Positions 8,676-18,321 of a stretch of 64,000 nt of DNA are shown piece after piece (positions within the stretch are counted from its first letter, which is position 1; each line of letters starts with the position of its first letter). This DNA is from Streptomyces coryli (GTDB lineage: Bacteria; Actinomycetota; Actinomycetes; Streptomycetales; Streptomycetaceae). The translations under genes and the position numbers were made by a program. The notes below the pieces were generated by a model that was not told the DNA's origin, made no database searches, and was given only the letters and a program-made list of their open reading frames with translations. The stretch covers positions 1 to 64,000 of the forward strand of contig NZ_JAAKZV010000019.1 in the NCBI RefSeq assembly GCF_011044975.1, in the 5' to 3' direction.

Positions 8676-10052
8676 GTGTCCACGCCCGCCCCTGCCGCCG
8701 AGTCCAAGTCCGGCGCCCCGGAAAAGTCTCGTCGAATACCCAAGATCCCCTTCTGGGTGCAGATCATCGCCGGTCTCGTCATCGGTGTCCTGCTCGGCTG
8801 GGCCGCCCGCAGCGGCGACGTCAGCTGGCTGAAGACCACCCTCGAGGAGGTCGGCAACACCTTCGTCAACCTGCTCAAGCTGGTCGTCGCGCCGCTGGTC
8901 TTCTTCGCCATCCTGGTGTCGATCACCAATCTGCGTAAGGTCAACAACGCCGCCCGGCTGGCCTCCCGCACGCTGCTGTGGTTCTTCATCACCTCGCTGA
9001 TCGCGGTCGGCATCGGCCTCACCATCGGCCTGCTGACCAACCCCGGCTCCGGTACGGGCCTGACCCCGAAGGACGGCGCCAAGCCGGACCAGTCCGGGTC
9101 CTGGATCGACTTCCTGCACGAGATCGTCCCGACGAACATCATCACGCCCTTCACCGAGCTGAAGGTCCTGCAGATCGTCTTCATGGCCGCCGTCCTCGCC
9201 TTCGCCGCGCTGAAGCTCGGCCCGAAGGCGCAGCCGGTCATCGACCTCAGCGAGACCGTTCTCGAGCTGCTGCAGAAGGCCCTGTGGTGGGTCATCAAGC
9301 TCGCCCCGATCGGCACCATCGGCCTCATCGGCTTCGCCATCGCCGACTACGGCTGGAACCTGATCTCGAAGTACGCGACCTTCACCGCCGACATCTACAT
9401 CGGCTGCGCGATCGTCCTCTTCGGCGTCTACCCGCTGCTGCTGGCGACGGTCGCCAAGGTCAACCCGCTGCAGTTCTTCCGCGGCGCCTGGCCCGCGATC
9501 CAGCTGGCCTTCGTCTCCCGCTCCTCGGTCGGCACCATGCCGGTCACCCAGAAGGTCACCGAGCGGCTCGGCGTCCCGAAGGACTACACCTCCTTCGCGG
9601 TGCCGTTCGGCGCGACGACCAAGATGGACGGCTGCGCCGCGATCTACCCGGCGATCGCCGCGATCTTCGTCGCCGACATCTTCGGCGTCAGCCTGGAGCT
9701 GCGGGCCTACGTCCTGATCGCCTTCGTCTCGGTCATCGGCTCCGCGGCCACCGCGGGCCTCACCGGCGCGACGATCATGCTGACCCTGACCCTGTCGACG
9801 CTGGGCCTCCCGCTGGAGGGCGTGGGCCTGCTGCTGGCCATCGACCCGATCCTGGACATGATGCGCACCGCCACCAACGTGGCAGGGCAGGCGGTCGTCC
9901 CGGTCATCGTCGCGGCCCGCGAGAAGATCCTGGACCGCGAGGCGTTCGCCTCGGCGACCAGCTTCGATGTGTCGGACCTGGACGACGACGCCCAGTCGCC
10001 CGCGGCGACCGAGCAGCCGGAGCAGCGGCAGCCCGTCGGCGCGACGGCCTAG
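8676..10052 (+). CDS. Dicarboxylate/amino acid:cation symporter (DAACS), possible cystine carrier
   Basis: A 458-residue polytopic membrane protein of the SLC1-like family that includes GltP, DctA and TcyP. Family motifs are visible: the serine-rich re-entrant loop SRSSVGTMP near residue 285 and [11 protein letters not shown] and [16 protein letters not shown] in the second half. It takes up an acidic amino acid, dicarboxylate or cystine with cations. The Cys-type leader peptide upstream points to L-cystine; this is inference. It starts at GTG after a weak GGAG site and ends before a strong terminator. Confidence 0.88.
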   Translation: MSTPAPAAESKSGAPEKSRRIPKIPFWVQIIAGLVIGVLLGWAARSGDVSWLKTTLEEVGNTFVNLLKLVVAPLVFFAILVSITNLRKVNNAARLASRTLLWFFITSLIAVGIGLTIGLLTNPGSGTGLTPKDGAKPDQSGSWIDFLHEIVPTNIITPFTELKVLQIVFMAAVLAFAALKLGPKAQPVIDLSETVLELLQKALWWVIKLAPIGTIGLIGFAIADYGWNLISKYATFTADIYIGCAIVLFGVYPLLLATVAKVNPLQFFRGAWPAIQLAFVSRSSVGTMPVTQKVTERLGVPKDYTSFAVPFGATTKMDGCAAIYPAIAAIFVADIFGVSLELRAYVLIAFVSVIGSAATAGLTGATIMLTLTLSTLGLPLEGVGLLLAIDPILDMMRTATNVAGQAVVPVIVAAREKILDREAFASATSFDVSDLDDDAQSPAATEQPEQRQPVGATA

Positions 10053-10073
10053 TACGGCCCGTTACGGACCGCA

Positions 10074-10115
10074 CGCCGGTGCCCGCGTCCCCTTCCCGGG
10101 GCGCGGGCACCGGCG
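10074..10115 (+). terminator. Intrinsic terminator after the DAACS gene
   Basis: CGCCGGTGCCCGCG (10074-10087) pairs perfectly with CGCGGGCACCGGCG (10102-10115), with an additional CCCC/GGGG inner stem. Confidence 0.85.
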
Positions 10116-10213
10116 TTCGCGTATCCGTAAAAAATCTTCGCGAGAGCATGTAGTGGAGCGGCATGCCCGTTCGTCATTCCCACGACGAACCGAACCGCGA
10201 AGGGATCGAAGCG

Positions 10214-10558
10214 ATGAAGTACCTGATGCTGGTGTGCACCGACCCGGCCTACGTACCCGGTCAGGGCGACGGGGCGCCGGACGTCGAGGACTGGGTCTCC
10301 GAGATGGACGGCAAGGGAATCCGGCTGCTGGGCAGCCGCACCCGCCCGGCGAGCGACGCCACCACGGTGCGGGTCCGCGACCGCGAGGTGCTGCTCACCG
10401 ACGGGCCGCACGCGGAGACCAAGGACCTGATGGCCGGCTTCGACGTCCTCGACTGCGCCGACCTCGACGAGGCGATCGAGGTCGCGTCCAAGCACCCGAT
10501 GGCGTGGCACGGGATGATCGAGCTCCGGCCGTTCTGGCCCGACGACGCGGACGACTGA
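10214..10558 (+). CDS. DGPF (YCII-related) protein, ECF42 partner
   Basis: A 114-residue YCII-fold protein with the [10 protein letters not shown] motif near residue 60 that names the DGPF family. Genes of this family are the usual partners of ECF42 sigma factors, and here the sigma gene begins 8 nt after the stop codon. I start at the ATG giving MKYLMLVC; an earlier in-frame start adds 17 unsupported residues. The family's biochemical role is unclear; it may be the regulated target of the sigma factor. Confidence 0.88.
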   Translation: MKYLMLVCTDPAYVPGQGDGAPDVEDWVSEMDGKGIRLLGSRTRPASDATTVRVRDREVLLTDGPHAETKDLMAGFDVLDCADLDEAIEVASKHPMAWHGMIELRPFWPDDADD

Positions 10559-10566
10559 CCGGCCCG

Positions 10567-11781
10567 GTGGAGCCCAAGGACCGTATCGCCGGGATCTACG
10601 CCGACGGGTGGAGCCGGATCGTGGCCACCATGATCCGGTTCACCGGCGGCGACTGGGATCTGGCGGAGGAGTGCGCGCAGGACGCGTTCGCGCAGGCGCT
10701 GCGGAAGTGGCCGGAGCAGGGCGTGCCGGACCAGCCGCTGGCCTGGCTGACCACCGCCGCCCGGCATCGCGCCGTCGACCGCATCCGCCGGGCGTCGACC
10801 GAGGCGGCGAAGCTACGGCAGGTGGCGGCGATGGAACCTGAGCAAGGGCCGGCGTACACACGCGACAGCGAGATCCCGGACGAGCGCCTTGAGCTGATGT
10901 TCACCTGCTGCCATCCGTCGCTGCATCTGCACGCCCAGGTCGCGCTGACGCTGCGCAGCCTGACCGGCATGAGCACCGCGGAGATCGCCCGCGCGTTCCT
11001 CGTACCGGAACGGACCATGGGCCAGCGCCTCTTCCGCGCCAAGCAGAAGGTCGCCCACGCGGCCATCCCGTTCCGGGTGCCGCCGGCGCACCTGCTGCCC
11101 GATCGCCTCCCCGCCGTGCTGCACGTCCTCTATCTGCTCTTCAACGAGGGCTACGGCGACCCGGAACAGACCCGGCTGTCCCGGGAGGCCATCCGTCTCG
11201 CCCGCGTGCTCGCGGCGCTGATGCCCGACGAACCCGAGGCGCAGGGCATGCTCGCGCTGATGCTGCTGCACGACGCCCGGCGGCCGGCGCGGATCGGCGC
11301 GGACGGCGAGCTGGCCACCCTCGAGGACCAGGACCGCTCGCTGTGGGACCAGAGCGAGATCGCGGAGGGGCTGGCGCTCCTCGAGCGCACTCTGCGGCGG
11401 CGCCGGGCAGGCCCGTTCCAGATCCAGGCGGCCATCGCGGCGTGCCATGCCACCGCGCCGACGGCCGACCGGACCGACTGGCCGCAGATCGCCGGGTTGT
11501 ACGAGCAGCTCTCGCGCGTCGCACCCGGCCCGGTCACCGAGCTGAACCGGGCCGTGGCGATCGGCATGGCCAAGGACCCAGAGACGGCGCTGCCGCTGGT
11601 CGAGGCGATCGCCGAGGGCGGGGAGCTGGACGGGTACTACCTGCTGCACGCCACCCGCGCCGAACTGCTGCGGCGCACGGGCCGCGCGGAAGCGGCCCGG
11701 GAGAGCTACCGCGCGGCCCTCGACCTGGCGCCGACCGACGCCGAACGCCGGCACCTACGGAACCGCCTGCGGCTCCTGTGA
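10567..11781 (+). CDS. ECF42-type RNA polymerase sigma factor with long C-terminal extension
   Basis: A 404-residue protein. Sigma region 2 ([32 protein letters not shown]) covers about residues 1-75 and region 4 ([30 protein letters not shown]) about residues 135-165. The remaining 230 residues form a helical, TPR-like extension (ECF42/DUF6596 type) containing LYLLFNEGY and TELNRAVA. Such factors usually lack a classical anti-sigma; the extension is thought to control activity. It starts at GTG right after the DGPF gene, and its 3' end overlaps the convergent MFS gene by 27 nt. Confidence 0.92.
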   Translation: MEPKDRIAGIYADGWSRIVATMIRFTGGDWDLAEECAQDAFAQALRKWPEQGVPDQPLAWLTTAARHRAVDRIRRASTEAAKLRQVAAMEPEQGPAYTRDSEIPDERLELMFTCCHPSLHLHAQVALTLRSLTGMSTAEIARAFLVPERTMGQRLFRAKQKVAHAAIPFRVPPAHLLPDRLPAVLHVLYLLFNEGYGDPEQTRLSREAIRLARVLAALMPDEPEAQGMLALMLLHDARRPARIGADGELATLEDQDRSLWDQSEIAEGLALLERTLRRRRAGPFQIQAAIAACHATAPTADRTDWPQIAGLYEQLSRVAPGPVTELNRAVAIGMAKDPETALPLVEAIAEGGELDGYYLLHATRAELLRRTGRAEAARESYRAALDLAPTDAERRHLRNRLRLL

Positions 11782-13269
11782 CAGCCCCACCCGCCGGTCC
11801 ACCGGCTGCGGCGAGCGAGGACGGCCGCGCACGCTCCGCAGCGTGAACGCCCCCAGGGCCGCGTGCAGTCCCGCCGCCACCAGACCGACGACCTGCAGTC
11901 CCGTGGTGAAGGCGGACTTCGCCTCGGCGGCGGCCGCTCCGGTGAGGCCGGGGAGTTCGAGCGTCTCCGGGAGGGTGGCCGCCAGGTCAGGGCCCGTCAC
12001 CCGGAACAGCACCGTGGCGAGCGAGCCGAGGAGGGCGATGCCGAGGGCGTTGCCGATCTCGTTGCTGGTCTCGGCGATCGCGCCCGCGGCCCCGGCGCGC
12101 TCGGGCGGTGCCGCGGCGACGGCGGTATCGGCGACGACGGCGAAGGAGATGCCGTAGCCGACGCCGGAGACCACGGTGGCGGCGACGTACCAGCCGGCCC
12201 CGCTGCCGCTGCCCACCGGCAGCAGCAGAAGCAGGCCGCCGGCGATGAGGAAGTGGGTGGCGATCAGCGCGGCGCGGGTGCCGATCCGGGCAACGGCCAT
12301 CGGCGTGACGACGGCGGTGACCGTCAGGACGACGGCGCCGGGGAGGGCGACCAGCGCGGCCTGCAGGGCGCTCAGACCGAGCACCGACTGCAGGTAGATG
12401 CCGCCGAGATACGCCACCGCCGACCACGCGGCGAGCGGCAGCAGCCCGGTGATGACGGCGATCGCGAAGAGCCGGTCGCGGAAGAGCCGGAAGTCGATCA
12501 GCGGCTGGTCGAGGCGCAGTTGGCGGCGTACAAAGGCCGTGAGGGTGGCGACTCCGGCCGCGAGGGTGAGCAGCGCGGAGGCGGTCAGCCCTGCCGCTGC
12601 CAGGTGCTTGATCCCGTAGACGCTGAGCAGGGTGCCCGCGGCCGACAGCACCACGCTGCGGGCATCGACGCGGCCCGTACCGCCGGAGCGGACCTCCCGG
12701 AGCAGGACCGGAGCCAGGGCGAGAAAGAGCGCCACGACCGGGAGATTGATCAGGAAGACCGAGCCCCACCAGAAGTGGCTCAGCAGCTGCCCGCCCGTGA
12801 CAGGCCCGATCGCGAAGCCCGCGGCGAAGGCGGCCGCGAAGATGCCGATCGCGCGGGCCCGTTGGCGGCGGTCGGTGAAGAGCTCGCTGAGTACGGCCAG
12901 CGCCGACGGCAGCAGCGTGGCCCCGGCGATGCCCATCAGCGCGCGGAAGGCGATCAAGAGCTCGGGGGTCGGGGCGAAGGCGGCGCCCAGCGAGCCGGCG
13001 CCGAAGGCGGCCGTGCCGATCATGAGCAGCTTCAGCCGGCCGTAGCGGTCGCCGAGGTTGCCGAAGGCGATGAGCAGCGAGCCGACGGCGAAGCCGTACA
13101 CATCCAGAATCCACAGCGACTGGTCGGCGGTCGGCGACAGCGCCGCGGAGATCTGCGGCATCGCGAGGAAGAGGACCGAGCCGTCCATGGCCACCAGCAG
13201 GACGGGGCCGAGGATCACCAGCAGGCCGAGCCAGGCCCGCAGTCCGGGGTTTGCGCTTGGTGCGTTCAT
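11755..13269 (-). CDS. MFS drug:H+ antiporter, DHA2 (14-TM) family
   Basis: A 504-residue polytopic protein of the EmrB/QacA type. Motif A ([11 protein letters not shown]) follows the second helix near residue 75 and motif C (GPVTGG) lies near residue 160. It probably exports a toxic small molecule. The start is set at the ATG before NAPSANP; upstream codons in the same frame lie in the promoter region. A MmyB-type HTH regulator is transcribed divergently from a gap of about 115 bp and probably controls it. Substrate unknown. Confidence 0.9.
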   Translation of the reverse strand: MNAPSANPGLRAWLGLLVILGPVLLVAMDGSVLFLAMPQISAALSPTADQSLWILDVYGFAVGSLLIAFGNLGDRYGRLKLLMIGTAAFGAGSLGAAFAPTPELLIAFRALMGIAGATLLPSALAVLSELFTDRRQRARAIGIFAAAFAAGFAIGPVTGGQLLSHFWWGSVFLINLPVVALFLALAPVLLREVRSGGTGRVDARSVVLSAAGTLLSVYGIKHLAAAGLTASALLTLAAGVATLTAFVRRQLRLDQPLIDFRLFRDRLFAIAVITGLLPLAAWSAVAYLGGIYLQSVLGLSALQAALVALPGAVVLTVTAVVTPMAVARIGTRAALIATHFLIAGGLLLLLPVGSGSGAGWYVAATVVSGVGYGISFAVVADTAVAAAPPERAGAAGAIAETSNEIGNALGIALLGSLATVLFRVTGPDLAATLPETLELPGLTGAAAAEAKSAFTTGLQVVGLVAAGLHAALGAFTLRSVRGRPRSPQPVDRRVGLSQEPQAVP

Positions 13270-13371
13270 GGTCACGACGGTCCGCCGCCGCGCGCCGGGC
13301 AGCCAGCCACCTGTCGTGGGTACACCCCGCAGGGATACCTTCCGGCCTCCCGGATCACCGCCCGCCCGGCC

Positions 13372-13377
13372 TAGGCT
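13372..13377 (+). promoter_or_regulatory. -10 box of a leaderless regulator gene
   Basis: TAGGCT ends 7 nt before the ATG of the XRE regulator, so the transcript should begin at or next to that ATG. This decides against the GTG at 13379 as start. Confidence 0.5.
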
Positions 13378-13384
13378 CGTGAAC

Positions 13385-14230
13385 ATGCAGCTGGAGAGCC
13401 TCGGTGCCTACCTCAAGACCCGCCGCGACCGCGTCACGCCGGACGACATCGGGCTGCGCACCTACGGCGCCACCCGCCGCGTGCCGGGCCTGCGCCGCGA
13501 GGAGCTGGCGCAGCTCGCCGGGGTGAGCGCCGGCTACTACACGCGGCTGGAGCAGGACCAGGCGGGCCTCGCCTCCGACCAGGTCCTGGACGCGCTCGCG
13601 GGCGTGCTGCGCCTGGACCCGGCCGAGTCGGCCCATCTGCACAACCTCGCCCGCCGGACGACGACTTCGCGCCTCGTACGCCCCGAGCCCGAGACGCCGC
13701 ACCCGCGGGTGCTCGCGCTGCTGTCGTCACTGGGCGAGTCCATGCCCGCCCTCGTCCTCGGCCGCCGCGGCGACGTGCTGGCCTGGAACCGTACGGGCCA
13801 CGCCCTGCACGCCGGACACGTCGGCTTCGACGCCCCCGGCGACCCGGACCGCCGCCCGTCCGTCCCGCGGATGTTCTTCCTGGACCCGCTCACCCGCGAC
13901 TCCCTCCGCAACTGGGACGAGCTGGCCCGCATCCACGTCGGCTACCTGCGCCTGACCGCCGGCCGCTACCCGGACGACGCCGCCCTCGCCGAGCTGATCG
14001 GCGAACTCGCCATGGGCAGCCGCGACTTCTCCCGCCTGTGGGCGGAGGGCGACGTCGCCGACTGCACCACGGGCCCGATGCTGCTCCGCCACCCGACCGT
14101 CGGCCGCACCGACATCGACTACCAGGTCTGGCTCCAGCCCGACAGCCCCGACCACCGCCTCGAGGTCTACACCCCGCGCGACCCCGCCTCGGCGGACGCG
14201 CTGCGGCTGCTCGCGGGGAGCCTCAGCTAG
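13385..14230 (+). CDS. XRE-family regulator with MmyB-like ligand domain
   Basis: A 281-residue protein. The N-terminal HTH (RREELAQLAGVSAGYYTRLEQ, about residues 36-57) is followed from about residue 105 by a PAS-like MmyB domain (ALVLGRRGDVLAWNRTG), which in this streptomycete family binds small ligands such as fatty acids. It is divergent from a DHA2 exporter, making it the likely repressor or activator of that gene. Its last codons overlap the convergent SDR gene by 8 nt. Confidence 0.88.
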   Translation: MQLESLGAYLKTRRDRVTPDDIGLRTYGATRRVPGLRREELAQLAGVSAGYYTRLEQDQAGLASDQVLDALAGVLRLDPAESAHLHNLARRTTTSRLVRPEPETPHPRVLALLSSLGESMPALVLGRRGDVLAWNRTGHALHAGHVGFDAPGDPDRRPSVPRMFFLDPLTRDSLRNWDELARIHVGYLRLTAGRYPDDAALAELIGELAMGSRDFSRLWAEGDVADCTTGPMLLRHPTVGRTDIDYQVWLQPDSPDHRLEVYTPRDPASADALRLLAGSLS

Positions 14231-15158
14231 TACGGAAGTAGTGCCCCTGGTCGAGGTCGGCCAGCAGGCCCGGCTGCGTCGGCGCCCAGTCGACCAGTTC
14301 GCGGGTGAGCGTGGCGGAGGCGGGCTGGTCGGCGGTCAGCACCATGGTCAGCCAGCCGAAGTGGTCCTGGGCCCGCTCCGGCGGGACGGACTCGACCGGC
14401 AGGTCCAGATGGCGGCCGATGACCTCGGCGATGTCGCGCAGCGGCACGCCCTCGTCGGCGACGGCGTGCAGCGTCGAGCCCGCCGGGGCGGTCTCCAGCG
14501 CGACGCGGAACAGGTGCGCGGAGTCCAGGCGGTGGACGGCGGGCCAGCGGTTGGCGCCGTCGCCGTAATAGCCGGAGACGCCCTTGTCGCGGGCGGTCTG
14601 CACCATCGTCGCCACGAAGCCGTGGTCGCCCTCGCCGTGGTTCGTGCGCGGCAGGCGCACCACCGACGAGCGGACGCCGCGGCCCGCGAGGCCCAGCACG
14701 TACTCCCCGGTCGCCATCCGCGCGACCGCGCCGGCCGCCTCCGGCGGGACCGCGTCGAGCGGCGGCAGGTCGTGCCCGTCCCGCTCGGTCGCCACCTTCC
14801 CCGCTTCTACGGGCGTGCCTGAGGCGAGGACGAACGGCTTGTCCGTGCCGGCGAGTGCCTCCCCCATCGCCTCGACGGCGGCACGGTCGGCGTCGGCCGC
14901 GGACTTGAAGTCGCCCTGGAGAACGGCGACTTCGTGGTTGAACGCCAGGTGGATCACGCCGTCCGCGGCGGCCGCGGCGTCCCGCAGGACGTCCAGGTCC
15001 TCGAGCGAGCCGCGGACCGGCTCGACGCCGGCCTGGCGCAGCGCGTCGGCGGAGGCGTCCGAGCGGGCCAGCCCGAGCACCTCGTGGCCGCCCTCGATCA
15101 GGTCGGGCACGACGGCGGAGCCGATCCAGCCGGACGCGCCGGTGACGAAAACACGCAT
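14223..15158 (-). CDS. NAD(P)-dependent epimerase/dehydratase-like SDR
   Basis: A 311-residue extended short-chain dehydrogenase. The cofactor motif GASGWIG is at residues 7-13 and an acidic-to-Arg pattern (LARSD) follows. The active-site YxxxK is not clear in the usual place, so it may be an atypical SDR acting as reductase or redox sensor. The ATG before RVFVTG has GGAGG about 8 nt upstream. It is divergent from a TetR regulator, and two operator-like repeats lie between the two genes. Confidence 0.82.
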   Translation of the reverse strand: MRVFVTGASGWIGSAVVPDLIEGGHEVLGLARSDASADALRQAGVEPVRGSLEDLDVLRDAAAAADGVIHLAFNHEVAVLQGDFKSAADADRAAVEAMGEALAGTDKPFVLASGTPVEAGKVATERDGHDLPPLDAVPPEAAGAVARMATGEYVLGLAGRGVRSSVVRLPRTNHGEGDHGFVATMVQTARDKGVSGYYGDGANRWPAVHRLDSAHLFRVALETAPAGSTLHAVADEGVPLRDIAEVIGRHLDLPVESVPPERAQDHFGWLTMVLTADQPASATLTRELVDWAPTQPGLLADLDQGHYFRTS

Positions 15159-15178
15159 GATCAAAACCTCCATCTGAC

Positions 15179-15195
15179 GACAGTCACTGACATCA
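15179..15195 (+). promoter_or_regulatory. Operator-like repeat A (TetR/SDR intergenic)
   Basis: GACAGTCACTGACATCA; 16 of 17 bases match repeat B at 15210-15226, 31 bp further on (about three helical turns). Its core GTCAcTGAC is itself an inverted repeat. Probable binding site for the adjacent TetR regulator, close to the SDR start. Confidence 0.55.
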
Positions 15196-15209
15196 GACTA
15201 GCACGCGAT

Positions 15210-15226
15210 GACAGGCACTGACATCA
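15210..15226 (+). promoter_or_regulatory. Operator-like repeat B (TetR promoter)
   Basis: GACAGGCACTGACATCA, nearly identical to repeat A. It lies directly before the -10 TACGAT (15229-15234), so a bound repressor would block transcription of the TetR gene itself. Confidence 0.55.
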
Positions 15227-15240
15227 CGTACGATCTGCGC

Positions 15241-15804
15241 ATGGTCAGATGGGCGCCCAACGCGCGCGGCCGCCTCGAGCAGGCGGCACTGGAGCTCTTC
15301 GGCGAGCGCGGTTACGACGCGACCACCGTGAAGGAGATCGCCGAACGGGCGGGCCTGACGGAGCGCACCTTCTTCCGCCACTTCGCCGACAAGCGTGAGG
15401 TGCTCTTCGGCGGGACCACGCTGCAGGACGGCCTGGTCGGCACGCTCGCGGAGATCCCGGAGGACACGGCGCCGCTGGCCGCGGTGGCGGCGACCCTGGA
15501 GGCTGCCGGGGAGCTCTTCGACGGGCGCCGCGACCTCGTCCGGCAGCGGCAGGCCCTCATCGCCGCTCACCCAGAGCTCCAGGAACGCGAGCTGATCAAG
15601 CTCGCCACGCTCGGCTCGGCGCTCGCCGCGGCGCTGCGCGAGCGCGGCATCGCGGAGCCGGCCGCGAGCCTCGCCGCGGAAGCGGGCATGGCCGTTTTCA
15701 AGGTCGCGTTCGAGCGCTGGCTCGAAGACGCGGAGGAGCAAGCCTTCACACAACATCTGCGGGACGGCTTCGCCGGGCTCAAAACCCTCACAGCAGGCGC
15801 TTGA
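15241..15804 (+). CDS. TetR-family transcriptional regulator
   Basis: A 187-residue regulator. The HTH lies in residues 8-55 (ERGYDATTVKEIAERAGLTERTFFRHFADKREVLF), followed by a helical ligand and dimer domain. The -10 TACGAT ends 6 nt before this ATG, favouring a leaderless start here over the ATG at 15208, which lies inside the operator region. It probably represses itself and the divergent SDR gene through repeats A and B. A related inverted repeat before the downstream acyl-CoA ligase may be a third target. Confidence 0.9.
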   Translation: MVRWAPNARGRLEQAALELFGERGYDATTVKEIAERAGLTERTFFRHFADKREVLFGGTTLQDGLVGTLAEIPEDTAPLAAVAATLEAAGELFDGRRDLVRQRQALIAAHPELQERELIKLATLGSALAAALRERGIAEPAASLAAEAGMAVFKVAFERWLEDAEEQAFTQHLRDGFAGLKTLTAGA

Positions 15805-15829
15805 CGCGGCATTCCCCCGTAGACGAAAT

Positions 15830-15847
15830 GTCAGTACGGTTACTGAC
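15830..15847 (+). promoter_or_regulatory. Inverted repeat before the second acyl-CoA ligase
   Basis: GTCAGTA, CGGT, TACTGAC: a perfect 7-bp inverted repeat 39 nt before the ligase start. The TACTGAC arm resembles the CACTGAC core of the TetR operator repeats, so co-regulation is possible. Confidence 0.45.
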
Positions 15848-15885
15848 GGGTTACACCATGCAGTGCAACTCTTCGGGGGCCGCTG

Positions 15886-17817
15886 ATGTCGCAACAGACC
15901 GCGCCTGTCCACAAACTCGTCACCGACCGCCTCACGCCGGGTGCCGCCGTCCCCGAACTGACGCCGCCCGCCCTCGGGTTACACAACGGATCCCGCGAGG
16001 CCGCCGTCCCGCTGCTCGTCCCCGCCGTCGTCCGGGGCTCGCTCGCCGAGATCCCCTTCGACAACGCCGCCGCGGAGCCCAAGACCGCCGTCCTCGCCCG
16101 CAAGGACCGGGACGGCAGCTGGCAGGACGTCTCCGCCGCCGAGTTCGCGCTGCAAGTGCAGGCGCTCGCCAAGGGGTTGATCGCGCAGGGGCTCCGCCCC
16201 GGCGAGCGGATCGCGATCATGTCCCGTACGACCTACGACTGGACGCTGCTGGACTTCGCCGCCTGGGCCGCCGGGCTGATCACCGTCCCGATCTACCCCA
16301 CCTCCTCCGCCTTCCAGGCCGCCTGGATCCTCAACGACTGCGGCGCCGTGGCCTGCGCCGTGGAGAACGTCGAGCAGGCCCGGATGCTCAGCGCCGAGCG
16401 CCGCGACGTCCCGTATATGCGCCACCTGTGGCAGCTGGACACCGGCGCGCTCAGCCGGCTCGCCGCCGAAGGGCGGCACCTGCCCGACAGCGAGGTGCGG
16501 CGCCGCCGCCGCGAGCTCACGCCTGACTCCGTCGCGACGGTGATGTACACGTCCGGCACCACCGGGCGTCCCAAGGGCTGCGTGCTCACCCACGGCAACT
16601 TCTTCGCCGAGGTCGACAACGCCATCGAGCTGCTCTACCCGGTCTTCAAGGCGGTCAGCAAGGACCCCGCCTCCACCCTGCTCTTCCTCCCGCTCTCCCA
16701 CGTCCTCGGCCGGATGACCGCCATCGGCTGCATGCGGGCGCGGGTGAAACTCGGGCACGCGCCCAGCATCGCCACCGAGGATCTGCTGGAGGACCTGAGC
16801 GGCTTCCGCCCGACCTTCCTGGTGGCCATCCCGTACGTCCTGGAGAAGGTCTACAACACCGGCCGCGCCACCGCCGAGGCGATGGGCCGCGCCGCCTCCT
16901 TCGACCGCGCCGCGCAGATCGCGGTCCGGTACGGGGAGGAGATCGAGGCCGAGTTGCACGGGACGGGACCGGGGCCCAGCCTCCCGCTCAGAGCCGCCCG
17001 CAAGCTCTACGACCTGCTCGTCTACCGCCGCATCCGCGCCGCCCTCGGCGGCCGCGTCCGCTACGCCATCTGCGGCGGCTCCCCGCTCGGCCGCCGTCTC
17101 GCCGCCTTCTACGCGGGCGCCGACGTCATGGTCTTCGAGGGCTACGGCCTCACCGAAACCACCGCCGCCACGACCGTGACGCCGCCGCTGCGCCCCAAGC
17201 TCGGCACCGTCGGCTGGCCGATGCCGGGCTCCGCCGTCCGGATCGCCGACGACGGCGAGGTGCTGGTGCGCGGCGGGCAGCTGTTCTCCGGTTACTGGGA
17301 CGCGACGACGCAGCGGGTGGAGCCGGCGACGATGGACGGCTGGTTCCCGACCGGTGACATCGGCGAGCTGGACGACGAGGGCTATCTGACGATCACCGGC
17401 CGCAAGAAGGACCTGATCGTCACCGCCTCCGGGAAGAACCTGGCCCCGGCCCCGCTGGAGGACCGGCTGCGCGCCCACCCGCTGGTCAGCCAGTGCATGG
17501 TGATCGGCGACAACCGCCCGTACGTCTCCGCCCTCATCACCCTCGACGACGACGGCCTCGCCCACTGGCGCACGATGCGCAAGCGCGAATACGCCGCCGT
17601 GGACGAGCTGATCCGCGACGAGCTGCTGCTCAAGGACCTGCAGCGGGCGGTGGACGAGGCCAACCTGCTGGTCTCGCGCGCCGAGTCCATCCGCCGCTTC
17701 ACGGTGCTGGCGGAGGACTTCACCGAGCGCAGCGGCCACCTGACGCCGTCGCTGAAGCTCAAGCGGCGGCGGATCCTGCGGGACTTCGCGGAGACGATCG
17801 AGGGGCTGTACGGGTAA
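15886..17817 (+). CDS. Long-chain acyl-CoA synthetase, FadD15-like
   Basis: A 643-residue ANL-superfamily enzyme that makes acyl-CoA through acyl-AMP. Visible motifs are VMYTSGTTGRPKGC (about residue 220), a GYGLTETTAATT loop, GWFPTGDIGELDDEGYL and the hinge GRKKDLIVTASGKNLAP. It is longer than the ligase at 1.4 kb and belongs to a different subgroup, close to mycobacterial FadD15. The inverted repeat upstream and the TetR gene just before it suggest control by that regulator. It ends 18 bp from the convergent Lrp gene. Confidence 0.9.
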   Translation: MSQQTAPVHKLVTDRLTPGAAVPELTPPALGLHNGSREAAVPLLVPAVVRGSLAEIPFDNAAAEPKTAVLARKDRDGSWQDVSAAEFALQVQALAKGLIAQGLRPGERIAIMSRTTYDWTLLDFAAWAAGLITVPIYPTSSAFQAAWILNDCGAVACAVENVEQARMLSAERRDVPYMRHLWQLDTGALSRLAAEGRHLPDSEVRRRRRELTPDSVATVMYTSGTTGRPKGCVLTHGNFFAEVDNAIELLYPVFKAVSKDPASTLLFLPLSHVLGRMTAIGCMRARVKLGHAPSIATEDLLEDLSGFRPTFLVAIPYVLEKVYNTGRATAEAMGRAASFDRAAQIAVRYGEEIEAELHGTGPGPSLPLRAARKLYDLLVYRRIRAALGGRVRYAICGGSPLGRRLAAFYAGADVMVFEGYGLTETTAATTVTPPLRPKLGTVGWPMPGSAVRIADDGEVLVRGGQLFSGYWDATTQRVEPATMDGWFPTGDIGELDDEGYLTITGRKKDLIVTASGKNLAPAPLEDRLRAHPLVSQCMVIGDNRPYVSALITLDDDGLAHWRTMRKREYAAVDELIRDELLLKDLQRAVDEANLLVSRAESIRRFTVLAEDFTERSGHLTPSLKLKRRRILRDFAETIEGLYG

Positions 17818-17835
17818 CGGGCCTGGATGGTCGAG

Positions 17836-18321
17836 CTACTCGACGTCCTCCGCCAGCTCCCCCACCCGGTGCTCCCACTTGGTCGACAGCACGATCGTCG
17901 ACCGGGTACGGGAAACGCCCTTGATGCCGGACAGCCGCCGGATGGTCCGCTCCAGGCCGTCCACGTCGCCCGCACGCACCTTCAGCATGTACGAGTCGTC
18001 GCCCGCGATGAACCAGCAGTCCTCGATCTCGGTGACATCCCGCAGCCGGTGCGCCACGTCCTCGTGGTCCACCGCGTCGGACAGCTGCACGCCGATCAGC
18101 GCGGTCACGCCGAGCCCGAGTCTCGCCGCGTCCACGGTGGCGCGATAGCCGGTGATCACGCCGGCCGTCTCCAGCCGGTTGATCCGGTCGGTGACGCTGG
18201 GGCCCGAGAGCCCCACCAGCCGGCCCAGCTCCGCATACGAGGCCCTGCCGTTTTCGCGCAGGGCCTTGATGAGCTGCCTGTCGACCTCGTCCATGTTGGT
18301 GTAGCGCCTTCCGTCACTCAC
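17836..18321 (-). CDS. Lrp/AsnC-family regulator next to menaquinone genes
   Basis: A 161-residue regulator with an N-terminal winged HTH (ELGRLVGLSGPSVTDRINRLE, about residues 31-51) and a C-terminal RAM ligand domain with the GDDSYMLKVR strand. GTG at 18321 overlaps the stop of the UbiX-type gene as GTGA, indicating translational coupling; ATG at 18294 is an alternative with GGAAGG upstream. Its place at the end of a quinone-gene run suggests local regulation, which is inference. Confidence 0.88.
   Translation of the reverse strand: MSDGRRYTNMDEVDRQLIKALRENGRASYAELGRLVGLSGPSVTDRINRLETAGVITGYRATVDAARLGLGVTALIGVQLSDAVDHEDVAHRLRDVTEIEDCWFIAGDDSYMLKVRAGDVDGLERTIRRLSGIKGVSRTRSTIVLSTKWEHRVGELAEDVE

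Noticed and set aside
15208-15240. Earlier ATG for the TetR regulator
   Set aside because: It falls in the operator repeat and upstream of the -10 box; the later ATG fits a leaderless start.
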